Assembly (NCBI GenBank): GCA_905250075.1
Contig: CAJNOP010000093.1
Span: forward strand, 316,335-380,334
DNA: 64,000 bases
Source of the DNA: Rotaria sp. Silwood1
Taxonomy: Eukaryota; Rotifera; Eurotatoria; Philodinida; Philodinidae
Direction: 5' to 3'
Made by a program: the position numbers and the translations under genes
Notes under the pieces: generated by a model
The model's database searches: none
Told to the model about the DNA's origin: nothing
Seen by the model: the letters and a program-made list of their open reading frames with translations, nothing else
Part shown: positions 25,858-36,185 of the stretch, piece after piece
How positions within the stretch are numbered: position 1 is the stretch's first letter
How the letters are laid out: the number at the start of each line of letters is the position of its first letter

Positions 25858-27235
25858 GATGGATATGAATAGATAAGACATTCACCTTTACTATCTTCTA
25901 GAAAATAATTGACACAAGAAATAATTTTATTATTTAAAAAATCTTTGAATGTATGTTGAATATCTTCATTAGATGGTAAATCAATTTGATCTTTTAACAA
26001 CATAATTGAACGAATATTAAACCGAAATTGATTTAATCGTGGTAAATAATCAATAATATTTTGTTTCAAGTCATTTCCATTAATAAATCTATTGCGATGA
26101 GCGTGCGATAAATACAAACTAAGTTGTTCTAAATTTGACATTCGATGTAAAAGTGGTATGATTACTGTATCATAAAAATATATACTCAAAAGACAAGATA
26201 ATGAAAAACATCGTAAATTTGGTAGCTTTTCCTAAAAGATAAATTATATATTGGTGGAGTTTAATAAAAAACATACCTTATTTATTATTAAAACCGAACG
26301 AGGAGAAGGTGACATTCCTATATCAACACAAAATGTCCGAAGTTGATTGAAACGACCATCAAGTAAATAAAGACAATCTTTAAGATACATGACTTTGACA
26401 CGCAATTCTAATAAAGTTGAAGAGAACACAGTTGGAGGTGAAGAGCAGAATGATATTCGTTGATAACAAAGAAAAAATGGATCGAAATTTAAATATTGTA
26501 AGTTAGTGAACATATTAAAAATATGTGTGAACATAAGTGTATCCAAATTTATTGGATCACCTTGTTGTATGTTAATAGTTTTAATCATAAATGATAAGAT
26601 GTCATTTTTGAATCTATGCATTAAAGAAGTTTTGTCTAAATATAAATACAAAAATTATTACACAATATAATTAATGATCTAGTTATAGTATATATTCTTT
26701 TAATCATCTTTCTTGTCTTTGTTTAAACAAAAGAATTATTTTACGATATAATCAAATATGTAGATATCTAACTGTATAAAGTTATTTAAAATTATCCGAA
26801 CTGTCATTCATTTTAATATATCAGTTATTAAAAGAATCGAAATAAAAATATTTTACCAGTGAATAGATTTAAAACAGCCTGTTTTTCAATGTTATATATA
26901 CCAAGTCCAAATAAATTTGGATAATTTGCAGAAAGAAGAATACGTTTCATAGATAATGGTTCAAGATCAAGCCATTTGATTTTATGACCTATTTTAGGTA
27001 AGATATGTAAACAAAATCGATCAAGCATTAAATCAGATAATGGATAAATATAATCACACGATAAATAATTGAATAATGTTAAACCACTAGTAAAAGTGGG
27101 ATCATGCACAATTTCATTGAGTCGTTTATTAACATCTATGAAAGAGTACAGTACATCAAGTTTATTTAACTTTTTGAAAATAATAAAAATAATTTCATCA
27201 AGTAAATCATTCAATTGAACAGATGAATATTCCAT
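25858..27235 (-). pseudogene. F-box/leucine-rich-type gene truncated by an insertion
   Basis: Exons 26857-27235, 26277-26635 and 25858-26231 splice in phase. The N-terminus MEYSSVQLNDLLDEIIFIIF followed by KKLNKLDVLYSF is an F-box, which normally binds Skp1 in SCF ubiquitin ligases. Downstream are LRR-like segments (HKIKWLDLEPLSMKRILLSA, NLFGLGIYNIE, LPNLRCFSL, MSNLEQLSLYL). The reading frame runs up to ECLIYSYP and is then cut by foreign sequence beginning at the CAGAGATGGG end. Intact relatives continue roughly 200 residues past this point, as far as I recall. It may be recently inactivated, because no other frame breaks were seen. Large families of this F-box type are what I know from bdelloid rotifers. 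Confidence 0.75.
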
Positions 27236-27432
27236 CTTGATCTATATGTATATTTATTTTTCTTACGTTATAAATATCAATAATTGTACGTGTATACTTA
27301 TAATCACTCGACCGATATCGTCAATAAAAACAATGTTGTGTATTTTTTCTTGTCTAATGATGTAAATAGACAATGAATGAATGACATTATTTCTTCTCTT
27401 ATATTATTTATCGCAGTTGATGAAGATTTTTT

Positions 27433-28000
27433 TTAAACAGTCATATCATATACATCTTCATCTACCATAAATGTTTGTTGATTATCATATGAATATATTG
27501 ATCTCCATAAGACGAAAAGATGTCCTTCACAATAATGGCATGATTTAGATAGAGTGTGAAGATAAATAGTTTCCTTTTCTGTAACATATTGAACAAACGA
27601 TTGATGTTCTTCAATCCAGAATGAACTTCGAAATGAATCAATTAATTGATTGACTTGATCTTGTGTAATTCCATCCGAATAAAATGTTTTGTTCATATTG
27701 AATTCAAATAATTTAAGTTTAGGCAAATAATTACCAATGATTTTTTTCCATTGATGACTATTAATTAATTTAGAACATAAAGTGACATTCCAACGACGTA
27801 GATTTGGTATATTTTGCAAAAAAAGAAATCATTTTTGAAACATTAGATGTACGAAAAACAGCAAAGGTTAAATTGATTAGTGTTGAAAGAGAAGATGGTA
27901 TATAATCAATATTGTCAGAAAAATGAATACATCTCGAAAGCTATTTAAGATGAGAAGTAGTAAATTGGACAAGTGAGATTTCACTGAATCACATATCTTC
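27433..28000 (-). pseudogene. F-box-family relic (C-terminal LRR part)
   Basis: The frame 27433-27819 (LQNIPNLRRWNVTLCSKL; YLPKLKLFEFNMNK) matches the LRR-like C-terminal half of the F-box gene next door. Upstream, in a different frame (27820-28000), the readable peptide is VQFTTSHLK, a stop, then LSRCIHFSD and PSSLSTLINLTFAVFRTSN, which continues the same family pattern. So there is at least one in-frame stop and one frameshift near 27820. No F-box start was found attached to it. Confidence 0.6.
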
Positions 28001-28659
28001 ATCATTGTGTATTGTTCCTAGAGTTTCAATATTTTTGAATAAAAACTGTCAGAACGACTGCTACGAAATAAAATTGTGAAACAGAAGCGAGTCAGTTTAA
28101 TCAGTTTAGAGAAACTTCACGATGTCTATCACTGACTCCGACATATATGTCGAGAAGGTTTCCATTCTCTGCGATATTGTAATAAAACACTAACAAGTCT
28201 GTAAGATAGGATCGGAATTCATTTTTCTACCTATATCTTGCATTACTCACTAATAGTCGTGTTTTATAGAAGCTTTAGAAAATAAACGAATTGTAAACAT
28301 CACAATATTCTGGTTACAGGTTATTTCACAGGTCATGAGGCATGACAAAATTAGCTCATGAAAAAAAAAAGATGCAATGGCCTCTAACCAAATATGTTTA
28401 TATGGATCTTAAACACTTTTGTCAGTTTTCAAATGGCATATTATTGAATAATATCTTCTGTTCTAGTAATAAAAATATAATAAGAAGAATATAGCGATAA
28501 AATTTTCAACTCGATCGACAAAGTATTTTATAAAAGAAAACGAAAAACACTATTATATAAATAGATATGTCAATCTGATTACACAAAAAATCTCATTTAA
28601 CTATTACCTATTTGTTGTCCATTACTGTTTATTAATTTACGTAGTCTCTTACAAAATTA

Positions 28660-29080
28660 CCAATCATTTTTGGACGATGATTACAAGTTATTTTTCATTC
28701 TCTTTTTTATCTAGTTTTACCTTGTTTAAAGCTTGATAATTGTAATTATTTTAATATTTCTCATATACGTCCTGTAAGTCATGCATCAGCAGCTTTATCT
28801 TTATCTTCGTGAGGTAAAACTCGATTATTGAATAATTCATCATTAGTTCAAAATGCAACCATTGTTACTTGTATTTCGCTCCGCACACGACGTTTTCATG
28901 TCTCAAGAATTTGGTTTTCTCTTTGAGAAATAGAATCAAATACCAAATGATGAAATCACTGATGAATATTCACTAGTAAATACAGTATATCGATCATATT
29001 CAAAGCCTTATAAGTTGCAAGTAACACTTCATTAGGTAAATTAAGTATATTGATCTTGCGCAGCTATTTGGAGTGTTCAT
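28660..29080 (-). pseudogene. second degraded F-box relic
   Basis: On the minus strand the peptide LNLPNEVLLATYKALNMIDI followed by LYLLVNIHQ, a stop, and FHHLVFDSISQRENQILET reads like an F-box (LPNE...LN..D.LY...). It then runs into further stop-interrupted coding-like sequence (DELFNNRVLPHEDKDKAADA, then a stop). Multiple stops show it is not functional. Together with the two fragments above it makes a small graveyard of F-box copies. Confidence 0.5.
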
Positions 29081-29767
29081 ATTTAACTAATGTTGTCTAT
29101 GTGTTTCAATTTGTATACATATCTATAAATCTTCATGGACACACACGTATCTGTGAGAACAACGAAAGATTAAACGTATTTTTCTTTCTATTTGATATTT
29201 TCCATCAGTCATTATTTTTCAGATGACGAAATAGCTGTCCGTTTTCTTGTACGATTGCTTATCATATAATGTGTCACTGATGGCTTTATTTTAGCATGTT
29301 TAGATTAAGATTAGAGTATTCGAGTTAAACATTAAATATTGATTCAGAAACTGGCAAATTTTGTTTTCAACAAGAATTATTATTAGTTTTATATGTTTAA
29401 ACTTTAAAATTAATAACTGTAACAAAGTAAAGGTCATATCTAGTCGAATCAAGTCGTTAAAACGTTATTCAATAAAAGATCGAATCAAGTCACAAAATGT
29501 TGTCCTTAACCAGGAATAAGAACGATATTTTGATCTGATTTCCATGTACTTCTAATTGGTTTTTGATAGCCGGGTGCTCGAAAAAAGTCCGGTTCAAATG
29601 AAATTACCTCGAAACAAAAAGTGACGGAAACAACGGTTATAAATTCTTCTTTTATACAAAAAGATCTACAAAATATCTTTATCAGTAAACAAAAAACATG
29701 TAATATTAAAATTATCAAATAGAAAATCGATCACATATCGTTGTTTTATTTGCTTTTATAATCATGT

Positions 29768-32458
29768 TTACGTACTAATTGAACTTGTAGTAAGTTTAGT
29801 AATTCTTTCTCGTTTTATAGTTTCAAGTGAATCGATCGTCGGAATAAATAGTATAGCATTTATTGCAATATTTTCTGGATCTAGAATTCTCCATTCAATG
29901 GCTTGTAAATTATCATCTGAATGTGCAGTATATTGTGAAACAGTGCACGGAAAATGAGAATAGCCATTTTTCTTCACACTACATTCAAAGACGGGTAGCA
30001 ATTGTCGATCACCATAAGGAAAGGCTACAGCATATGTTGGATCACAACTATAATGTACACTAGGACTTAAAAAAATAGCATCAGCATAATCAGTAATATT
30101 GAAAGCTTCACGGTTCCGTCGGATATGATTTTTACGACGAGTAACACGTGATCCATTGCTGACTACCGTTCCCGGTACGACGAGTCCATCGACAAGGATT
30201 GATCGAACAACTGAAATATTCGTTCCATGATAAGCAATTTCTGGAAAGTTAATCGAATCATGCTCTTGTAAAACTAAACAAGTACATTTGACAGGTTGTT
30301 CTCGTGAAATTAATGGTTTTTCAATAGTAGCTGAAATAAGCATATCTACTGATAATATAAGTTCGATTGGAATAACACTAACATGTTGTATGAATGCATG
30401 AATACCATCAAGCATCGGAAGACGTGTTCGCCGAGTGTCACAACTAAACCAATAAGGAGTAGATATAGCCAATGTATATAGACGAGCATTTAGTTGATTA
30501 GTCATTGATACGAAAGGAAGTTCTAGAAGTTTGTGAGTATCTTCATAAAGGCTTGTTTCGAACAGACAGATACATCCTGGTAAAGTAAACATTTCAATAT
30601 CAGTTGAAAAAAGTGCTCTGACTTCAAATTCAATGTTATCTTTGATAGAACTTTCAGAGAACGTGAATGTTAAATCACCAACATTGATTATTTGCTTATC
30701 TGCTGAAGGTTTTAATTGAACATTAATGACACTTGCTTTAGTTTGAAAGTATTTATTGTATGAATAAAAATCAAATTTAGGATCTTGTCGAATACATTGA
30801 TGACTATTATTTTCATTAGGTGGTTTCTTATGAAGAGTAAGACGAAGTGGTGTATCAATAAATTTTGAATTTCTATAACGTGCACGACCTACGGCAGATA
30901 TTATAGTTGTTTCTTTCTTCTCAAAATGTAATGGTCGTCGAGCTATAGAAAAATAATTACATTGATTTTTTAAATAGCTAGGCAATGCATATAATAGATC
31001 ATCATATGTATCAGCATGATGCAATTGTATTTTGACTTTTGGATCATCGTCACCATCTTGATCTTCATCTAAATATATATGAACATCAATTAATTTGTGA
31101 TGCTTGAGATTATTTCGATATTGTAATAAAAGATCATAAATTTTTCTTGCTATATCATGATTGACTTCTTTAGAAAATCTTTCTTCAAAAACAGTTGCTC
31201 TATAATCATTTTTAATAGTTACATCTGCACCATATTCAAGTAGAAGTTCAATAATTTTTAGATGACCATAATATTTTGCTATGTGTAATGACGTATTTTT
31301 AGGCGTTTCTTTCATTCGCATATTAATATTAGCTTTATGTTCTAACAACCATTTAGCAATCGTATATTGTCCATGACAACATGCATGATGAAGTAAGCTT
31401 ATACCTTCAGAATCTATTGTATCTGGTGATCTAGTATCAAAATAATATTGAAACCACCAATCTATACCTTTACGTGCCATTTCAAACATATCTTGATTAC
31501 GCATAGATTGAAAAATATCAGTTATATTATTACCGTGTTTACTACCTTCTTGTTCAGCTGTTAAACCCCATCGATTGTTAAGAATTGAATTACAACCTTG
31601 GTTAAGAAGATAATTAACAATCTCAACATGACCACCATAAGCTGCAAGATGTAAAGCAGAATTTCCATTTACATCAACAATATCAATATTAGCCGATAAT
31701 TTTTCGACAAATAGATGTACAAGATCCAAATAGCCTTTTTTACTAGCACAATGTAACAATGTTTGACGTTGAGAATAATATTCTTCATCAATATGTTCTA
31801 ATAAATTACTGTTCGAAAACCAATCAATTTCATTAGCAGCAGCTCTAACGTATGGCATCTGTTTAAGTTCAATAAAGGCACATTCAACATCTTCATTAAT
31901 TGCTTCGTCTTGTGCTGTTTTATTACCTACATTTAATATTCGATAATCGGCTCCACTCTCCAATAGACAACGAACAACATCAGCATGTCCATAAAATGAA
32001 GCAACATGTAAAGCCGTACTTTTCGTACGTTGTGATAAGTCAGGTTCAGCTCCTTGTTCTGTTAAAAATTGTACAGCTGCTACATTACCAGCACGTGCTG
32101 CACAATAAAGTGTTGTATGACCTGTTATTGGATCTTGAGCATTGATTTTTGTTAAATTAGCATGACGTAATCGATCTTTTAAAATTGATATTAGTGCAGG
32201 TTCAGCAGCTAATTGTTGTGTTGTATATTGTATTAATGGTAGATCAGAGATCCATTCTTTTTGAGAATCATACTTTTTACGTTTATCATAATCGGATAAT
32301 GTTTCATATGCACGAATTTTCGATCGAAATTCTTCAGCTGAAATTTTATTTTGCTTATAATCATGAATTATTTGTCGATAATATATACGTAATTTAACAT
32401 AGTCAATGTTTTGAGAAACTCTCAATATTTCATAAGGTGTTTTATTTGATTTTTCCAT
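29768..32458 (-). CDS. intronless J-domain-like / ankyrin-repeat / ADP-ribosyltransferase-like fusion, 896 aa
   Basis: The single open frame has no introns, unlike nearly all neighbours. Residues 1-65 resemble a DnaJ domain (TPYEILRVSQNIDYVKLRIY...AYETLSDYDKRKKYD), but the HPD tripeptide needed to stimulate Hsp70 is replaced by HDY, so chaperone activity is doubtful. About six ankyrin repeats follow between residues 110 and 420 (TTLYCAARAGN, TALHVASFYGH, TLLHCASKKGY, SALHLAAYGGH, SLLHHACCHGQ, TSLHIAKYYGH). Residues about 440-730 are unassigned, with KVKIQLHHADTYDDLLYAL recalling ubiquitin-like folds. Residues about 741-880 look like a PARP/ART fold: AYHGTNISVVRSILVDGL (His744), ADAIFLSPSVHYS (Tyr803) and AIEWRILDP (Glu855), giving an H-Y-E-like triad. 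Mono-ADP-ribosylation or an inactive NAD-binding role are both possible. The three-part architecture is unknown to me. Start: the first Met, directly preceding the J-domain. Confidence 0.85.
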   Translation of the reverse strand: MEKSNKTPYEILRVSQNIDYVKLRIYYRQIIHDYKQNKISAEEFRSKIRAYETLSDYDKRKKYDSQKEWISDLPLIQYTTQQLAAEPALISILKDRLRHANLTKINAQDPITGHTTLYCAARAGNVAAVQFLTEQGAEPDLSQRTKSTALHVASFYGHADVVRCLLESGADYRILNVGNKTAQDEAINEDVECAFIELKQMPYVRAAANEIDWFSNSNLLEHIDEEYYSQRQTLLHCASKKGYLDLVHLFVEKLSANIDIVDVNGNSALHLAAYGGHVEIVNYLLNQGCNSILNNRWGLTAEQEGSKHGNNITDIFQSMRNQDMFEMARKGIDWWFQYYFDTRSPDTIDSEGISLLHHACCHGQYTIAKWLLEHKANINMRMKETPKNTSLHIAKYYGHLKIIELLLEYGADVTIKNDYRATVFEERFSKEVNHDIARKIYDLLLQYRNNLKHHKLIDVHIYLDEDQDGDDDPKVKIQLHHADTYDDLLYALPSYLKNQCNYFSIARRPLHFEKKETTIISAVGRARYRNSKFIDTPLRLTLHKKPPNENNSHQCIRQDPKFDFYSYNKYFQTKASVINVQLKPSADKQIINVGDLTFTFSESSIKDNIEFEVRALFSTDIEMFTLPGCICLFETSLYEDTHKLLELPFVSMTNQLNARLYTLAISTPYWFSCDTRRTRLPMLDGIHAFIQHVSVIPIELILSVDMLISATIEKPLISREQPVKCTCLVLQEHDSINFPEIAYHGTNISVVRSILVDGLVVPGTVVSNGSRVTRRKNHIRRNREAFNITDYADAIFLSPSVHYSCDPTYAVAFPYGDRQLLPVFECSVKKNGYSHFPCTVSQYTAHSDDNLQAIEWRILDPENIAINAILFIPTIDSLETIKRERITKLTTSSIST

Positions 32459-32969
32459 TAATCATAGTAGGTTGGCTAGATATATATATTTATATTATTA
32501 CTAACAAAACTTTTACACAACTACCTAAATATTTAGTATTTAAAAATTTTTTCTTCATATATGCTTTCTTTTTGTTTATAACTTTGAAAGCAAATATAAA
32601 TAAATTAACCAATGTAAATTTGAATGATTTTTTTTTTCTTTTCTTAACCAAAGGGTGTCGCTTTCGTTTTTGCAACGACAAACTACTACTTCTATAATAT
32701 TTTAAAACATCTTTTCGACTATTACATTCATTTATAAATCGGTATTCATTGGATACATAATTACCGATTGAACTTTTGAGTACTTGTGTCCTCGTTTTAC
32801 ATTTTTATTCAAGTTTACTTGCAATGTTTAAGCATTTTTTTATTAAAATTTTATTGCAATACAATGAAACAAACAAATGCATCAATTAAATTTTTGCTTA
32901 TTGACTTCATGACATAAATGTAAAAAAAATGACAAACTTAAGACAATGTATAAATATAATTAATTATTA
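32459..32969. other. intergenic, nothing recognised
   Basis: AT-rich spacer between the fusion gene's start and the 3' end of the Shisa-like gene. It must contain the promoter of the fusion gene, but no specific element was recognised. Confidence 0.4.
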
Positions 32970-33602
32970 TTAGTCAATATAATAATTATGATTGTTACTA
33001 GGTTGTCCTCCTATAAATGAATTATAAGGTTTTGATAATGTCCATTCAGATGGTGAAATAATTGTACGTGACCAATAATCCACATATGAACTTGGAACAG
33101 GACTACTTGCATTACTTTTAGATGAACTAGCTACAGTAACTGATAAACGACGACAATGTTTGTTAATTGAAGATGTATCTGACGAGCATGAAGATGACGA
33201 TGATGATGATGATCCATTTAATTTACGACGAACAACATAAATAAATGTGATAAGTAATACGATAAGTAGAACCAAAGTAAGTCCAATAGCAATAAGAATA
33301 AATGTATAAGAAGATGGTGTAATACCAAAAGGAGATTCATTTTTGTTTAATGATGATGAAAGATCTGAATCAAACGATAAATCGGATCGATGAGAAAGTT
33401 GATCAACAAAACAACATTCTCGTCGATTTTCTGGACCACAACAAACACGAACTCGATTATTAATTGGTTGACAACTGAAACCATTATTCCAGACGCCTAG
33501 AAATATTCGAGAAAACAATAAAACATAGATTTATTTTTTTAATTATTTCTAAAATATTAAATTACCTAAATCATCTAAATATCCTGGACAACTATTGAAC
33601 AT
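32970..33602 (-). CDS. Shisa-like single-pass membrane protein
   Basis: Exons 33566-33602 and 32970-33496 give 187 aa. The N-terminal cysteine pattern (CPGYLDDLGVWNNGFSCQP...VRVCCGPENRRECC) matches the Shisa domain: C..Y.D..G.W..GF.C...CCG...CC. A membrane helix follows (FILIAIGLTLVLLIVLLITF), then RRK and a Ser-rich, positively charged cytoplasmic tail. Vertebrate Shisa proteins retain or regulate Wnt, FGF or AMPA receptors; the role here is inferred only from fold. The chosen Met precedes the first Cys by three residues and leaves no signal peptide. The frame upstream (through a possible intron at about 33614-33672) reaches a stop, so the true 5' coding exon may have been missed. Confidence 0.78.
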
Positions 33603-35876
33603 AATGATAAATCTAAAGAAATTTGAATATTAAAAAAAAACAAATGAACATATCATTATTTTGTCTATCTCACCTGTATGAAATATAATAAAACTATTGT
33701 AATATTGATGATCTAGACGTAAGATTGACAGTAACAACAGCCACTGACTTGCATCATGATCCGTTGTCGATTGAGAAAAAAAAAGAAAAAAAGAAAGATT
33801 GAGAGTTCAGACGAAGATAGCCGATGGCGATTCTTTAGTCTCGTTGTGAAAGTCTATACTAAAATAAGACAAGCATACTCATTATTTGTATTTCATGCAA
33901 GAGTCACACCTTGCAGACACACACGCTTCATGCATAGGCAAATGTCTGCTATCCTATCGTTCATTCTACATCGACAAGAACAAATTTTATTCTATAGAAA
34001 ATTTTCTTTCACACATCATTTGCGCATGAATAAACGACTCAACTGGATATATATTCATACAATGTACAATAGAACGAAAGAGAATTATTATCTTTTACAA
34101 TGCCATTTATATATACATTAAAAAGTTCAACCGAACAAAAGTGTCCCTGAATAGTAGTAAATCGTATGTATATATATATATATAGCAAGAGAAAGATTGT
34201 TCATTAACAAAGAACATATTTGTCACTTACTGATATCCAAGAAAAAGAAAAAAAAGCATTCTTCTTGGATATTAAGACTAGACAAAAGCGGTATTTTCAA
34301 ACGAATTCTTTCTTTTTTTTTGTTTCTCGATCATCAATTTCTGACACGCGTACACATAACAACAATCTTAATAATAATGATGATCGTGTGTCTCAATGGC
34401 AGCAGCATCACTACAATTTCTCACACGCCCACACTTGACGCGACGGTTCAATACAAATGATGGCTAACATTCTTCTGCATATTTCTTTATGTTCTTATGT
34501 ACTCTCTCTCTCTCTTTCTTCTGTCGATAAGATGTAACGATGGCTGCTGTGCACATTCACTTGATTAGAGTTGATGCGCATATATACATAAATATTATTC
34601 GAACGAATCAATGAACATATCGCCTATGGAGAAAAAAATCGATCAAGTCTGAACTGAATGATGATGCAAGAATTATAAATTTCTATGATATCTTTGATCA
34701 TTTAATTTTATAATAATTTTTTTTTGTCGAATATTCAACAAGAAATAATTAATAATGAATATTTACTTTAATCTTTCGCAATTAATCGTCGAACAGAAAA
34801 AAAGCAACCTTCTATTAGAAACCAACGATTTGTGCTCTGTTAAGCATATATGAGACAAATGTATGATTCCAGATGACATCGTATGTGCTTATGCATCGTT
34901 CATCACTAACTAATCGTTATTCTCTAATCATTCTTTTCTCACTTTTCGTCTCTGACTATATCGATAGACAAAAGATCGTGATTAGAATTAATCAATGAGA
35001 GATGCATAAGTCTCGCCTTTTTCATATTGTATTATTTTAAATAAATCAACAAAACATTGACCAGACACACACGTCATTCATGTCGATGTTCCTTTATTCA
35101 TAGATCATATCACAGTAATAGATATAAACAAGAATAGAAAAGAAAAAAAAAAGAAACTCTAAAACTATAGAAATTCGTCAATTGACAATAAAGAAGAAGA
35201 AGAAGAAAAAAAAGAAAAGAAGGTCAAAATTCTTGAACTTGACTTTATATTTATCTTGTAATAAAACGTTGAATATCTTATTCTATCTTGTCAATTGAAC
35301 ATTAATGTATTGTTTTCCGGGCAAGATAATAAATACATCACAATAATAGTTAAGTATGCCGTCAAACGGCTGTTCAAATATAGACTTTTCCTGTGTTGTT
35401 ATCAATTATAATTTAAATCAGATAATGATTTCTAAAGTATGCGTGCTTTACGTTATTTATTCTTTTTTAGAGTTAGCTAAATGATTATCAGATGTCAGAT
35501 TATATGTTCAACCTTCTTTTTTTTTTCTTTTGTTTGATTTGAGCAATTAGACATATTAATATATAAGATTGATGTGCTACTGCTGATTGAATCTATCACT
35601 AAGTAGTGAGAGCCCTTGATGATATCTATTTTCTCTTATTCTATTCTTCTACCTTCAATAGCCATAAAATCTATCCTTTGTATATGTCTTATCAATAGAT
35701 AAATAGATAGACAAATCGACTTGTCAATGACAAGTGAATACGTCTGGCATTGCTCAATACATATAAATGATTATATATATAAACATGTTTTCATTTTATT
35801 GATATTCTTGTTGTAATTATTATAATGAAATTACATGCATCTAATAAAGACAATAGAATCAATATTGAAATATGTT
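33603..35876. other. 2.3-kb non-coding region
   Basis: No gene is supported. Several plus-strand frames (33756-34121, 34197-34460) are Lys/Phe/Ser-biased and unspliced with no motif. Simple repeats occur: (TA)n at about 34170, (CT)n at about 34503 and (GAA)n at about 35190. Upstream control of the Shisa-like gene and the 3' flank of the neuropeptide gene presumably lie here. Confidence 0.4.
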
Positions 35877-36185
35877 TCATTTACGTTTCGAAGATAAACT
35901 GCGACCATAACGAGTATTACCAAAACGTCGTCTTTGTCGAAGTGATGTTAATTCTGATACAAAACGTTTCCATAATTGTTCAAGATCGTCGTGTTGTTCA
36001 CTTTCATTTATATCATTTAATTGCTTATACCATGATTTATGTAAAGATGATAATAATGGTGAATGGGATCGAGTTGGACGTTCTTCAATTTCATCAGAAA
36101 ATGAAAGCTCAACACAAGTAACTTGTTGTTGAATAAATAAAATGCATAAAAAAACAAGTAGAATTGTCAAACGATACATGATCAA
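35877..36185 (-). CDS. candidate RYamide-type neuropeptide precursor
   Basis: A 102-aa preprohormone-like protein. Residues 1-24 form a signal peptide (MIMYRLTILLVFLCILFIQQ), with likely cleavage after QQVTC. An acidic spacer follows. The C-terminus carries RRR (85-87), FGNTRY (88-93), Gly94 as amide donor and Arg95, so processing would yield FGNTRYamide; a KRK end follows. Only one peptide copy is present. C-terminal RYamide recalls arthropod RYamides and nematode LURY/luqin peptides, which act on NPY/luqin-type GPCRs. The Cys pair usually found after luqin peptides is absent, so orthology is open. It is intronless as modelled, although a 5' non-coding exon is possible. Confidence 0.7.
   Translation of the reverse strand: MIMYRLTILLVFLCILFIQQQVTCVELSFSDEIEERPTRSHSPLLSSLHKSWYKQLNDINESEQHDDLEQLWKRFVSELTSLRQRRRFGNTRYGRSLSSKRK

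Noticed and set aside
29506..29718. 70-codon minus-strand frame ending GYQKPIRSTWKSDQN-like
   Set aside because: The last ~30 codons look mildly coding, but no upstream exon or homologue could be found. It may be a relic; too weak to call.
30000..32450. Several plus-strand frames opposite the fusion gene
   Set aside because: They are shadows of the 896-aa minus-strand gene; the protein-like signal is on the minus strand.
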